A program made the position numbers and the translations under genes. DNA of 58,729 nt from an uncultured Bacteroidales bacterium (lineage in GTDB: Bacteria > Bacteroidota > Bacteroidia > Bacteroidales > P3). A model generated the notes under the pieces. That model was not told where the DNA came from. It saw only the letters and a list, made by a program, of their open reading frames with translations, and made no database searches. Where the stretch lies: NCBI GenBank assembly GCA_937884485.1, contig CALGCG010000139.1, positions 1 through 58,729 of the forward strand, written 5' to 3'. Position 1 is the first letter of the stretch; each line of letters begins with the position of its first letter. Below are positions 1 to 6,793 of the stretch, piece after piece.

Positions 1-76
1 CCATTCGGGAGAAGGAACCGTCATAGTATTGTTGTAGGAACTCCGATAGTTCTTGCTTAAGATTTTGAGAGTCCAT
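1..76 (-). CDS. Start of an unidentified gene, cut by the window edge
   Basis: An ATG at 76-74 opens a frame that stays open for 25 codons to the left edge. It lies 10 bases after the stop of the beta-propeller gene on the same strand, so it is probably the next gene of that operon. The visible start is MDSQNLKQELSEF, hydrophilic and with no signal peptide. Too little is visible to name a family. Confidence 0.5.
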   Translation of the reverse strand, partial: MDSQNLKQELSEFLQQYYDGSFSRM

Positions 77-86
77 AATCATATCT

Positions 87-1229
87 TTATTTGAATTTCA
101 TTATAGCGATGCTTGGATTTGCATCTTCTGCTACATCCTCAAGGCATTTGTACGCCAACTCAAATTTCAATCTTTTCCCTTCAACAACTTCTTTCAACCG
201 GTTGGTATTGGGAATGAAAGAGAGAAGATAATCGTCATCACTGCTGCATTTGAACAGGTATCCCATCAAGGCATCATTATGATTTTCAGGAAAACATAAA
301 TCGTCCATTTCCAAATCATTGGATATACGATAAGTCTTACCACTATTTTTATCCAAAATGTTATCATAATATCCATTGTTGGATGTAAACCAATATATCT
401 GGCTTGATGATGCAGTCACTGACCTTATCAAGTTTCCACTGACAAATTCTCCCTTATTGATACTCATTTGTTCTTCTATATCGCTGATAGATACCCCATC
501 ATTGCTGTTGGATAACCCCATAGTTTTAAACTCCAAATTCTTATGGTCAAAACAACAAAAATCCTTAGAGTCTGACAATTGGCGAACATAGAAACCATCT
601 TCCCATTCTGTCCAAATGATATGTGCTGATTTAGTTGTATAATAATTATGAGGCAATGCTGTTTTTATGATTTTACACTCATTGTCCAAATAGGCTATAG
701 TATTTCCATCTGGTAATGGTTGGTTACATGAGACTAAGAAGCCATTTTCTATTCGCTTGATAGCTCCCCATACTATTTCTTTTATCGGAATCTCTTTTTG
801 AAAATTCCCGTTAATATCATAAACCATCATTTTACCAGGTGAAAGCAAGAAGATATTTTGGTCGTCCGCATCATAACTACAAATGGCAAAATATTCACCT
901 GGACCATTTCCCACTTTCCCAATAGTTTGTAAATGTTTCCCGTTTTCATCAAATACATCCAATTTCATTTGGTTGCTATGCTGCACGTAATATCTTCCGC
1001 AACGCTTTTTAATATTGAAGATTTCGCCAATCAGACAATCATCGCTAGTTTCCAAAGGGATGATATCAAAATGTTCTAGTAACGAAGAAAGTTTCTTTCC
1101 TTCTATATTGGTTATTTTATTTGCATCCACCAAATAATTGGAAGTATCGGCTTGTTTACTCTGCTTACATGAAATGAGAAATAAAATGCTAAAAAGAAAA
1201 ATCAATGTTTGGAAATTATGGCTTTTCAT
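87..1229 (-). CDS. 6-bladed beta-propeller lipoprotein
   Basis: A 380-residue protein with an N-terminal lipoprotein signal (hydrophobic stretch ending LISC, Cys21), so it is probably exported and lipid-anchored. The body resembles the Bacteroidetes 6-bladed beta-propeller lipoproteins (DUF5128/BF3164 type): an early IPLETSDD segment, then IGKVGNGPGEY and VYDINGNF, the repeated blade elements of this family. Such proteins are often encoded beside radical-SAM/SPASM enzymes and ribosomal peptides; their biochemical role is unknown. Its ATG overlaps the stop of the upstream SPASM-like fragment (ATGA), indicating translational coupling. The gene is AT-rich, unlike the GC-rich genes from 2002 onward. 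It appears complete, whereas its two upstream neighbours are fragments. Confidence 0.75.
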   Translation of the reverse strand: MKSHNFQTLIFLFSILFLISCKQSKQADTSNYLVDANKITNIEGKKLSSLLEHFDIIPLETSDDCLIGEIFNIKKRCGRYYVQHSNQMKLDVFDENGKHLQTIGKVGNGPGEYFAICSYDADDQNIFLLSPGKMMVYDINGNFQKEIPIKEIVWGAIKRIENGFLVSCNQPLPDGNTIAYLDNECKIIKTALPHNYYTTKSAHIIWTEWEDGFYVRQLSDSKDFCCFDHKNLEFKTMGLSNSNDGVSISDIEEQMSINKGEFVSGNLIRSVTASSSQIYWFTSNNGYYDNILDKNSGKTYRISNDLEMDDLCFPENHNDALMGYLFKCSSDDDYLLSFIPNTNRLKEVVEGKRLKFELAYKCLEDVAEDANPSIAIMKFK

Positions 1230-1429
1230 AAAACTTGTTTTTGTGAATTTATAATTAATTTCAACTGGTTCTCAAGCGAATGTTCTACTTCTTCTATCGG
1301 GCATTTTGGAATAGTATTCTCTATTTTCTTTTGAATACACATCCCATTACAAGAAGGTAAAAATTTACAAGCTAAACATTTTTCATTTTGATGTACTACA
1401 TCTTTTGATATTTTATGAAATCTATCCAT
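1226..1429 (-). pseudogene. Stand-alone SPASM-type Cys motif, probable remnant of a radical-SAM enzyme
   Basis: A 67-residue ORF with the pattern CLACKFLPSCNGMC followed by a later Cys (PKCP). This matches the C-terminal auxiliary iron-sulfur cluster (SPASM) segment of anaerobic-sulfatase-maturase-like radical-SAM enzymes. The radical-SAM barrel with its CxxxCxxC motif is absent. The ORF starts 3 bases after the upstream stop and overlaps the downstream ATG by 4, so it may still be translated. The simplest reading is an internal deletion that removed most of a radical-SAM gene and left the tail with a usable ATG. A real mini-protein binding one cluster cannot be excluded. Confidence 0.6.
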
Positions 1430-1432
1430 AAT

Positions 1433-1999
1433 TTATTTTACCTTGCATATAACAATCACATTATTATCATCTAATTTCAACTTCGAGGAAATTCTTTTCA
1501 GGTCTTCTTTCAGTTCTCCATTTTCATATTCTTCACAAAGTTGTTCGGCAGAATATGAAAAATGGATGTAATTAGGTAGATTCTTTTGCCCATTCATTTC
1601 ATAAAAGATGTTTCTTTTGTTGGGATAATTCAAGTCTTTCCATTTTGTAATTTCTACTATTTCATTTGTTCTCCTATCCCACATTAGATAAGGTGCATCC
1701 CAATATGGCTTATTGACATTCCCTTTTATGTATTTCATTCGTATTGGCCTAAAAAACAAATAATTATCCGTATAAATAGCAGGCGCAATAATTATTGGTT
1801 CATCATTATCATGCACTAATGGATATTGAATTGCTATCGGAGTTATTTTATTCTCCTTATATTGATACAGTGTGTCTAAGCCAAAGTCGGCAATTAAAAA
1901 GTTTTTATCATTTGCCAATAACGGGCATATGAACTGCATAGATTCTAAAGAGGTTCCATTGGAATCAATTCCTTTCTCGCAAATATTTTTATGTAAGAA
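1433..1999 (-). pseudogene. C-terminal part of a second 6-bladed beta-propeller protein, truncated at its 5' end
   Basis: From an internal ATG at 1939 the frame gives 168 residues ending DDNNVIVICKVK, similar to the C-terminal ending of the 380-residue beta-propeller protein next door. The same frame continues upstream without a stop to about 2000 (residues ICEKGIDSNGTSLES precede the ATG) and then runs into unrelated GC-rich DNA antisense-free but out of frame with kal. No signal peptide is present. I read it as the distal portion of a beta-propeller gene whose 5' end was lost at the junction near 2000. Base composition is strongly AT-rich, like the rest of 1-2000. Confidence 0.6.
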
Positions 2000-2006
2000 G
2001 CTTACT
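1990..2006. other. Sharp composition junction directly after kal
   Basis: AT-rich remnant DNA gives way to GC-rich DNA within a few bases of the kal stop codon (2002-2004). The hexamer AAGCTT (1998-2003) and a short inverted repeat GTAAG-AAG-CTTAC lie on the junction. This may be a rearrangement, an insertion end or an assembly join; the sequence alone cannot tell which. Confidence 0.5.
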
Positions 2007-2397
2007 TGCGGGGGACGTTCTGCTTGTCCTTGGGGGTGACGCAGGTGCCGGTGGCGCGGGCCACGAGGATGCGCTCCTCGAGCACCTCGGCGGCGCTGGC
2101 GCTGATTTCGGGCAGGGTGCGGATGACCTTGTAAGCCTCGAATTTCATTTTGCGGCTGGTGTTGCCGACGTGGGTGATTTCGCCGTAGGCCTCGATGTAG
2201 TCGCCGGCGTAGACGGGGGCCTTGAACTCGACCATGTCGTAGGCGCAGAAGAGACCTTCGTCGCCGTCCTGCTTGATGAGGAGTTCGGTGGCGACATCGC
2301 CGAAGAGGTGGACCATGTGGGCGCCGTCGACGAGGTTTCCGCCGTAGTGGGCGTCCTTGGCGCTCATGCGAACGCGGAGCATAGAAGTAACTGCCAT
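2002..2397 (-). CDS. kal: 3-aminobutyryl-CoA ammonia-lyase
   Basis: A 131-residue hotdog-fold protein of the length usual for Kal (EC 4.3.1.14), which deaminates L-3-aminobutyryl-CoA to crotonyl-CoA in the anaerobic fermentation of lysine to butyrate and acetate. Diagnostic stretches are DAHYGGNLVDGA, HLFGDVATELL, APVYAGDYIEA and VGNTSRKMKFEA, which match the family closely. It is a soluble cytoplasmic enzyme with no signal peptide. It sits downstream of a DUF5714 gene and an acetoacetate/butyrate CoA-transferase alpha subunit, consistent with the pathway, but the other pathway genes (kamA, kamDE, kdd, kce) are not in the window. A good promoter lies upstream at 2499-2529, so it can be transcribed on its own. 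Confidence 0.9.
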   Translation of the reverse strand: MAVTSMLRVRMSAKDAHYGGNLVDGAHMVHLFGDVATELLIKQDGDEGLFCAYDMVEFKAPVYAGDYIEAYGEITHVGNTSRKMKFEAYKVIRTLPEISASAAEVLEERILVARATGTCVTPKDKQNVPRK

Positions 2398-2453
2398 AAT
2401 TTTTTCTGTTTTAATTGTTTATATATTTTTGTTTAATTACTGATTTCCAATCT

Positions 2454-2479
2454 ATAACCCATAACCCATAACCCATAAC
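2454..2479. repeat. ATAACCC 7-bp tandem repeat, 3.7 copies
   Basis: Units at 2454-2460, 2461-2467 and 2468-2474 plus a partial unit, in the leader between the kal promoter and kal. It is a short intergenic minisatellite; no coding function is visible. Confidence 0.9.
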
Positions 2480-2498
2480 CGCTATGGTTTCACGCTTG

Positions 2499-2529
2499 CA
2501 AAGATACACAAATCCAGCCATCTGGCCAA
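2499..2529 (-). promoter_or_regulatory. Bacteroidetes-type promoter for kal
   Basis: On the minus strand, TTG at 2529-2527, a 20-base spacer, then TATCTTTG at 2506-2499, fitting TTG-N19/20-TAnnTTTG. It lies about 100 bases upstream of the kal ATG, and the ATAACCC repeat falls inside the leader. Confidence 0.7.
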
Positions 2530-2581
2530 ATCTTTTTTTTACCCATGAGGCGAAGTGGCCGTGGACGGCGAGGAAGTTTTG

Positions 2582-3376
2582 CTACTCGCCTTGGGGGGCG
2601 AAGGGGCATTTGCGGCCGATGCACTGGTTGTTGATGTGGCTGCGGGAGCAGGTAACGGTGGGGCGTTCCATCGCCACGCCGAGGTTCTCGCGAACGAAGT
2701 CGACGGCCGCGAGTATCGACAGGTAGGAGTCGCGCTTGCAGCAGCGGGGGCCGCCGTTGAGGGCCACCTGTTCCAGGGCGCGGGCGGTGAGCAGGTTGCA
2801 GAGACGCCAGGTGTCGGTGGACAGGGGCGTGTTGCGTGTGACGATGGACATGAAGATGCCCGTGCTGATGGAGGCTCCGCAGGCGCCCATGTATCCGCAG
2901 GCGCCGCCGGGCACCTGCCGGCCACGGCTTATCACCTCCGTGAGGCCGGTGGCGAGGTCAACCTTCATGCTGTCGGCCGGGACGGCGTTGTTGTAGGCCG
3001 TCAGCAGGGCGGCGCCCACCAGCACGTGGTGCTCGGGGCCGTGCATGTGGCAGAAAGGCTGCGACATCATCTTCTCCAGGATGGCGATGGGGTCCTTCGA
3101 CGTTTCGGCGAGGCACATGGCGATGATGGAGTCCATGCCCTTGGTGTGGCAGTCGGAGCAGACGTAGTGGCCCTCGGCGCAGCGCGTCTTGCTGGGTTCC
3201 TGGCGGTGGCACAGCGCGCATTCCATCATGGTGTCCTGGTCCAGATACTCCAGCGGGGCGCCGCAGATAAGGCATTCTTCGTTACTATTCATAGCCCTGT
3301 CGTTTTGTGTGGGGGCGGAGCACGCAATTGCCATCAGGGCGCATGCCGCAATGCTCGCCAATTTTGCTATCTTCAT
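2582..3376 (-). CDS. DUF5714 protein with an N-terminal lipoprotein-like signal
   Basis: A 264-residue Cys-rich protein. Its core matches the DUF5714 family: CxxCxxPLEY, CALCH, CxxGHYVCSDCH, FCHMHGPEHH, and a glycine/cysteine segment GGACGYMGACGAS, ending CxRSxxNxxCIGxxCPF. The family has no firmly assigned activity that I know of; the conserved Cys/His pairs suggest metal binding. The first 19 residues (AACALMAIAC) look like a lipoprotein signal with a lipobox Cys, odd for a gene in a cytoplasmic fermentation cluster. An alternative start, MNSNEECL at 3292, would give the usual cytoplasmic form; AGGG lies just before it. I favour 3376 only weakly. It lies between the CoA-transferase subunit and kal on the same strand, so a role linked to lysine fermentation is plausible. 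Confidence 0.7.
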   Translation of the reverse strand: MKIAKLASIAACALMAIACSAPTQNDRAMNSNEECLICGAPLEYLDQDTMMECALCHRQEPSKTRCAEGHYVCSDCHTKGMDSIIAMCLAETSKDPIAILEKMMSQPFCHMHGPEHHVLVGAALLTAYNNAVPADSMKVDLATGLTEVISRGRQVPGGACGYMGACGASISTGIFMSIVTRNTPLSTDTWRLCNLLTARALEQVALNGGPRCCKRDSYLSILAAVDFVRENLGVAMERPTVTCSRSHINNQCIGRKCPFAPQGE

Positions 3377-3396
3377 AAAAAGACTTTTTTACACAA

Positions 3397-3436
3397 AAAC
3401 GGGACCGTTGCCAGCGTTTTGACAACAATCCCGTTT
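3397..3436 (-). terminator. Probable terminator after the CoA-transferase gene
   Basis: Inverted repeat AAACGGGA (3397-3404) and TCCCGTTT (3429-3436), followed on the minus strand by a short T-run. It separates the CoA-transferase gene from the DUF5714 gene. A compact palindrome ACCGGC-GG-GCCGGT also follows the stop codon at about 3451-3464. Confidence 0.5.
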
Positions 3437-3464
3437 TGCTTTTCCTGTTGACCGGCGGGCCGGT

Positions 3465-4112
3465 TTACTTCTTGATGATGTAGTCGACGAAGATGCCGGG
3501 GGTCTTGACGTTCTCCGGGGCGATGCTGCCGGTGGCAACGATCTCCTGGGGTTCGACGATGACGGTGTCGGCGGCGGTGGCCATCATGGGGCTGAAGTTC
3601 TGGCTGGTGCCCTTGTAGACGAGGTTGCCTTCCTCGTCGCTGATGTTGGCGCCGATGATGGCGACGTCGGCACGGACGGGTTTCTCGAGGAGGTACTCCT
3701 TGCCGTCGACGGTGATTTTCTGCTTGCCGTTCTCAACGACGGTGCCGAGGCCCGTCTGGGTCAGCACGCCACCGAGGCCTGCGCCGGCAGCGCGGATCTG
3801 CTCGGCCAGGGTGCCCTGGGGCTGGAGGGTGACCTTCAGCTCGCCGGCGTTCATCTGGTCGATGGTGTTGTTGTTGGTGCCGATATGGGTGGCGATGAGG
3901 GCCTTCACCTGGTGGTTGGTGATGAGTTTGCCGACGCCCACTTCGGGATAGGCGGTATCGTTGCAGATGATGGTGAGGTCTTTCACATTGCGGGCGACGA
4001 GTTCGTCGATGAGGGCGATGGGGTTGCCTACGCCAAGAAATCCTCCGACCATTACGGTCATGCCGTCGTGAATTTTGTCGGCGGCCTCTTTGATAGTGAC
4101 AAATTTGTTCAT
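3465..4112 (-). CDS. atoD: Acetoacetate/butyrate CoA-transferase, alpha subunit (AtoD-like)
   Basis: A 215-residue CoA-transferase family I alpha subunit. It shows the N-terminal DGMTVMVGGFLGVGNP glycine-rich segment, the TGLGTVVENGKQ stretch and the GNISDEEGNL-like turn (GANISDEEGNLVYKGT). In lysine fermentation this enzyme moves CoA from butyryl-CoA to acetoacetate, giving butyrate and acetoacetyl-CoA. It needs a beta subunit (AtoA), which carries the catalytic Glu; none lies in the window. The ATG at 4112 fits the family start; an upstream ATG at 4160 would add 16 unrelated residues. A TATATTTG -7 element lies at 4165-4158 without a clear -33. The gene is divergent from the secreted protein at 4253. 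Confidence 0.85.
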   Translation of the reverse strand: MNKFVTIKEAADKIHDGMTVMVGGFLGVGNPIALIDELVARNVKDLTIICNDTAYPEVGVGKLITNHQVKALIATHIGTNNNTIDQMNAGELKVTLQPQGTLAEQIRAAGAGLGGVLTQTGLGTVVENGKQKITVDGKEYLLEKPVRADVAIIGANISDEEGNLVYKGTSQNFSPMMATAADTVIVEPQEIVATGSIAPENVKTPGIFVDYIIKK

Positions 4113-4194
4113 GATATATACTATTTTACTTATTGTTGCGTTATCTATTTCAAAATGCAAATATACTACATTTTTTGCAATCCGAAAAAAAAAT

Positions 4195-4225
4195 TTGCAC
4201 GAATGCCGAAATATGAGTACTTTTG
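4195..4225 (+). promoter_or_regulatory. Bacteroidetes-type promoter for the 4253 gene
   Basis: TTG at 4195-4197, a 20-base spacer, then TACTTTTG at 4218-4225, 27 bases before the ATG. It fits TTG-N19/20-TAnnTTTG exactly and probably drives the three-gene plus-strand run to 6550. Confidence 0.8.
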
Positions 4226-4252
4226 CACTTGAAAACTAACAAGAAAAAGAGA

Positions 4253-4888
4253 ATGAAAAAACTGATTTTGGGGCTTGGTATAATGCTTTTTAGCACTGCC
4301 GCAATGGCCCAGGAATACATAGAACCGGTCGAAAAATGGAAAGTGGCCGAGGTGTGGGGCAACAACTACCACGGGTGGTCGTTCCATCAGGATGTGGAGG
4401 TTGATTTCACCGTCGAAGGCCAGGATGGGCGCTTCACTCCCACCGATGCCGAGATTGCCGATGCCGAGTACCTGGTGCAGAAGCGTATCGCCTACGAGAA
4501 CCGCGACCACTACAACCAGGGCGGCATGTGCCCTATCATCGACGAGCACATGCGCAAGTACCGCCGCCAGTATGTGGGCTTCACCAACGACCGTGGCGAC
4601 CACATCATCTGGCTCAGCGGCCTCTGGGACGAGAACATGACCGACGCGCAGCTGGCCTCCGACGTCATCCTCACCCGTGGCGGATGCGGCCGTTTCTGGC
4701 ACATCAAGGTGAACCTCAACACCCGCAAGGTCTATGGCCTCGAGGTCAACGAGGACGGCGACGTGCAGATTGTTCCCCGTGTCAAGAAACCGCAGCCTCG
4801 CATCAGCAAGTCCAAACCGCGCGACCGCAAGCAGAAAATCCGCAAGACCGGCATCATCCACTCCCCCGAAGAGAAAGTGTTCAACTAA
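4253..4888 (+). CDS. Secreted protein of unknown function
   Basis: A 211-residue protein with a standard signal peptide (LGLGIMLFSTAAMAQ, cleavage near residue 20). The mature part is acidic then basic: about 30 C-terminal residues are rich in Lys/Arg/Pro. I do not recognise a domain. Features are a tryptophan-rich start (WKVAEVWGNNYHGW), a HMRKYRRQYVGF stretch and WHIKVNLNTRKVYGLEV near residue 150. The ATG at 4253 is chosen because it places the signal peptide at the N-terminus and follows AAGAGA. The next gene's ATG directly abuts its stop, so the two are translationally coupled. Confidence 0.75.
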   Translation: MKKLILGLGIMLFSTAAMAQEYIEPVEKWKVAEVWGNNYHGWSFHQDVEVDFTVEGQDGRFTPTDAEIADAEYLVQKRIAYENRDHYNQGGMCPIIDEHMRKYRRQYVGFTNDRGDHIIWLSGLWDENMTDAQLASDVILTRGGCGRFWHIKVNLNTRKVYGLEVNEDGDVQIVPRVKKPQPRISKSKPRDRKQKIRKTGIIHSPEEKVFN

Positions 4889-5317
4889 ATGGAACTCAAG
4901 CCTCTCATCCTGAAATTCCTCAAGTTCGGCATCGTCGGCGCCAGCGGTGCCGCGGTCGACTTTGGCATCACAGCCCTGTGCAAAGGCATTTTCGGCATAC
5001 CCGAACTGCTGTCCAACGCCATTGGATTCACCGTCGCAGCAACGAGCAACTATTTTCTCAATAGGGTATGGACATGGAAGAGCACCTCCAAGGAGGTCGG
5101 TGTCGAGTATGCCAAGTTCTTCTTTGTCTCCCTCATTGGCCTGGGAATCAACTCGCTCATCGTCCTCCTGCTGAAAGACACGAGCATTGTACCGCGTTTT
5201 GTCGAGACCACCCTCGACTGGGACTTCTGGGTTGCCAAAATCATCGCCACAGCCGTTGTGATGGTGTGGAACTTCGTGGCCAACAATTTCTTTACGTTTA
5301 AGCAAAAGAAACAATAA
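4889..5317 (+). CDS. GtrA-like small membrane protein
   Basis: A 142-residue protein with about four hydrophobic segments. The order is as in the GtrA family: FLKFGIVGASGAAVDFGI at the start, then SNAIGFTVAATSNYFLNRVWTW, a third segment FFFVSLIGLGINSLIVLLL and a fourth VMVWNFVANNFFTF. The SNYFLNRxWTW and NFxxNxxFTF motifs are typical. GtrA proteins are thought to move or present lipid-linked sugars across the inner membrane during glycan modification; the substrate cannot be read here. The ATG starts at the base after the previous stop codon. No glycosyltransferase partner is adjacent, which is less usual. Confidence 0.85.
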   Translation: MELKPLILKFLKFGIVGASGAAVDFGITALCKGIFGIPELLSNAIGFTVAATSNYFLNRVWTWKSTSKEVGVEYAKFFFVSLIGLGINSLIVLLLKDTSIVPRFVETTLDWDFWVAKIIATAVVMVWNFVANNFFTFKQKKQ

Positions 5318-5347
5318 CGTAATCAATCATTTATACAATATTACATC

Positions 5348-6550
5348 ATGGAAATCCTGTCCAATAGAATCCTCAATATGGCTGAGAGCGAGACTCTCGC
5401 CATGACCGCCAAGGCCCGCGAACTCAAGGCCCAGGGCAAAGATGTCATCAGCCTCTCCATCGGCGAACCCGACTTCAACACTCCCGAAGTCGTCAAGGAA
5501 GCCGCCAAGAAGGCTATCGACGACAACTTCACCCATTATCCCCCCGTGCCCGGCTACGCCGACCTGCGCGAGGCCATCTGCACCAAGCTGCGCCGCGACA
5601 ACGGCCTGGAGTACAAGCCCGAGCAGATTGTCGTCAGCACCGGTGCCAAGCAGAGCCTGTTCCAGGTGGTGCAGTGCCTCATCAACCCCGGCGACGAGGT
5701 CATCATCCCCACCCCCTTCTGGGTCTCCTACAAGGAGTTCGTCCGCCTGGCCGAGGGTAAATGCGTCTTCGTGAAAACCAAGCTCGAGAATGACTTCAAG
5801 GTGACGCCCGAGCAGCTCGAGGCCGCCATCACCCCCCGCACCAAGCTCATCATGTTCTCCTCGCCCAGCAACCCCACCGGCATGCTCTACACCAAGGAAG
5901 AACTGAAAGGCATCGCCGACGTGGTGGCCAAGCACGAGAACCTCTTCGTCATGGCCGACGAAATCTACGAGCACATCAACTTCGTGGGCAAGCACGAGAG
6001 CATCGCCCAGTTCCCCGAGGTGAAGGACCGCGTCATCACCGTCAACGGCGTTGCCAAGGGCTTCGCCATGACCGGCTGGCGTATCGGCTTCATCGCCGCC
6101 CCCACGGTCATCGCCAAGGCCGCCAACAAACTCCAGGGCCAGGTGACCAGCGCCACCTGCTCCATCGCCCAGAAGGCCACCGTCTGCGCCATGCTCATCG
6201 ACCCCAAGACCTCGAAGGATATCATCGACATGCGCAACACCTTCCAGCAGCGCCGCGACATGGTCTACAAGCTCCTCTGCGACATCCCCGGCCTCAAGGT
6301 CCGCCTGCCCCAGGGCGCTTTCTACTTCTTCCCCGACGTCAGCGCCTACTACGGCAAGTCGTTCAACGGCAAGAAGATTGAGAACTCCACCGACATGGCC
6401 TTCTACCTCCTCAACGAGGCCAACGTGGCCACCGTCATGGGCTCCGCCTTCGGCGACGACAGCTGCATCCGCCTCTCCTACGCCACCAGCGAGGACCTCC
6501 TCCGCGAAGCCCTCCGCCGCATCAAAGAGGCCCTGGCCAAGCTGCAATGA
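5348..6550 (+). CDS. aspC: Pyridoxal-phosphate aspartate aminotransferase
   Basis: A 400-residue class I aminotransferase of the length and motif set of the Ib aspartate aminotransferase subgroup. It shows ISLSIGEPDFNTP near residue 35, FTHYPPVPGYADLR near 61, the SSPSNPTG motif near 171, the VMADEIYEH PLP-binding Asp near 204, and the PLP-lysine motif NGVAKGFAMTGWRIGF with Lys237. It interconverts aspartate plus 2-oxoglutarate with oxaloacetate plus glutamate in the cytoplasm. It starts 30 bases after the GtrA-like gene, probably in the same transcript, and ends at a strong terminator. Its closest relatives may be annotated prephenate or aspartate aminotransferases, so the exact donor is an inference. 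Confidence 0.9.
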   Translation: MEILSNRILNMAESETLAMTAKARELKAQGKDVISLSIGEPDFNTPEVVKEAAKKAIDDNFTHYPPVPGYADLREAICTKLRRDNGLEYKPEQIVVSTGAKQSLFQVVQCLINPGDEVIIPTPFWVSYKEFVRLAEGKCVFVKTKLENDFKVTPEQLEAAITPRTKLIMFSSPSNPTGMLYTKEELKGIADVVAKHENLFVMADEIYEHINFVGKHESIAQFPEVKDRVITVNGVAKGFAMTGWRIGFIAAPTVIAKAANKLQGQVTSATCSIAQKATVCAMLIDPKTSKDIIDMRNTFQQRRDMVYKLLCDIPGLKVRLPQGAFYFFPDVSAYYGKSFNGKKIENSTDMAFYLLNEANVATVMGSAFGDDSCIRLSYATSEDLLREALRRIKEALAKLQ

Positions 6551-6585
6551 ATCCAGTTACATCCTTTTGGGTGTACAGAAACTTC

Positions 6586-6611
6586 AAGCCGCCTGAAAAG
6601 GCGGTTTTTTT
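6586..6611 (+). terminator. Rho-independent terminator after the aminotransferase
   Basis: Stem CCGCC (6589-6593) / GGCGG (6600-6604), loop TGAAAA, A/T-extended base, followed by seven T. It ends the plus-strand run from 4253. Confidence 0.85.
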
Positions 6612-6712
6612 GTTGCAAATCTTTTTCGATATATTATTATTGGGAGTGTGATGCCAGGGAGTAGGAATGGGGTTGCAATGCGAAGAGAGATGGATGGGAC
6701 GACAAATAGTAT

Positions 6713-6752
6713 AAAAAAAAGGCTCCCCGCACAAATTGGTGTGCAGGGAGCC
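6713..6752 (-). terminator. Rho-independent terminator of the T9SS adhesin gene
   Basis: On the minus strand a 13-bp stem (6752-6740 with 6733-6721, GGCTCCC...GGGAGCC, one mismatch) is followed by eight T (6720-6713). With the plus-strand terminator it separates convergent genes. The 6612-6712 stretch between the two shows no coding signal. Confidence 0.85.
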
Positions 6753-6793
6753 ATTTTGTTTGCAGACACGAGGCCTGCATGTTTTTGATGGTG

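Noticed and set aside
1433..1939. 168-residue ORF as a complete gene
   Set aside because: The reading frame and family similarity continue upstream of its ATG to the junction, and it has no signal peptide, so it is a truncated beta-propeller gene.
4166..5326. 386-codon minus-strand frame under the secreted protein and the GtrA-like gene
   Set aside because: Both sense genes have family or signal-peptide support and a good promoter; the antisense frame has neither.
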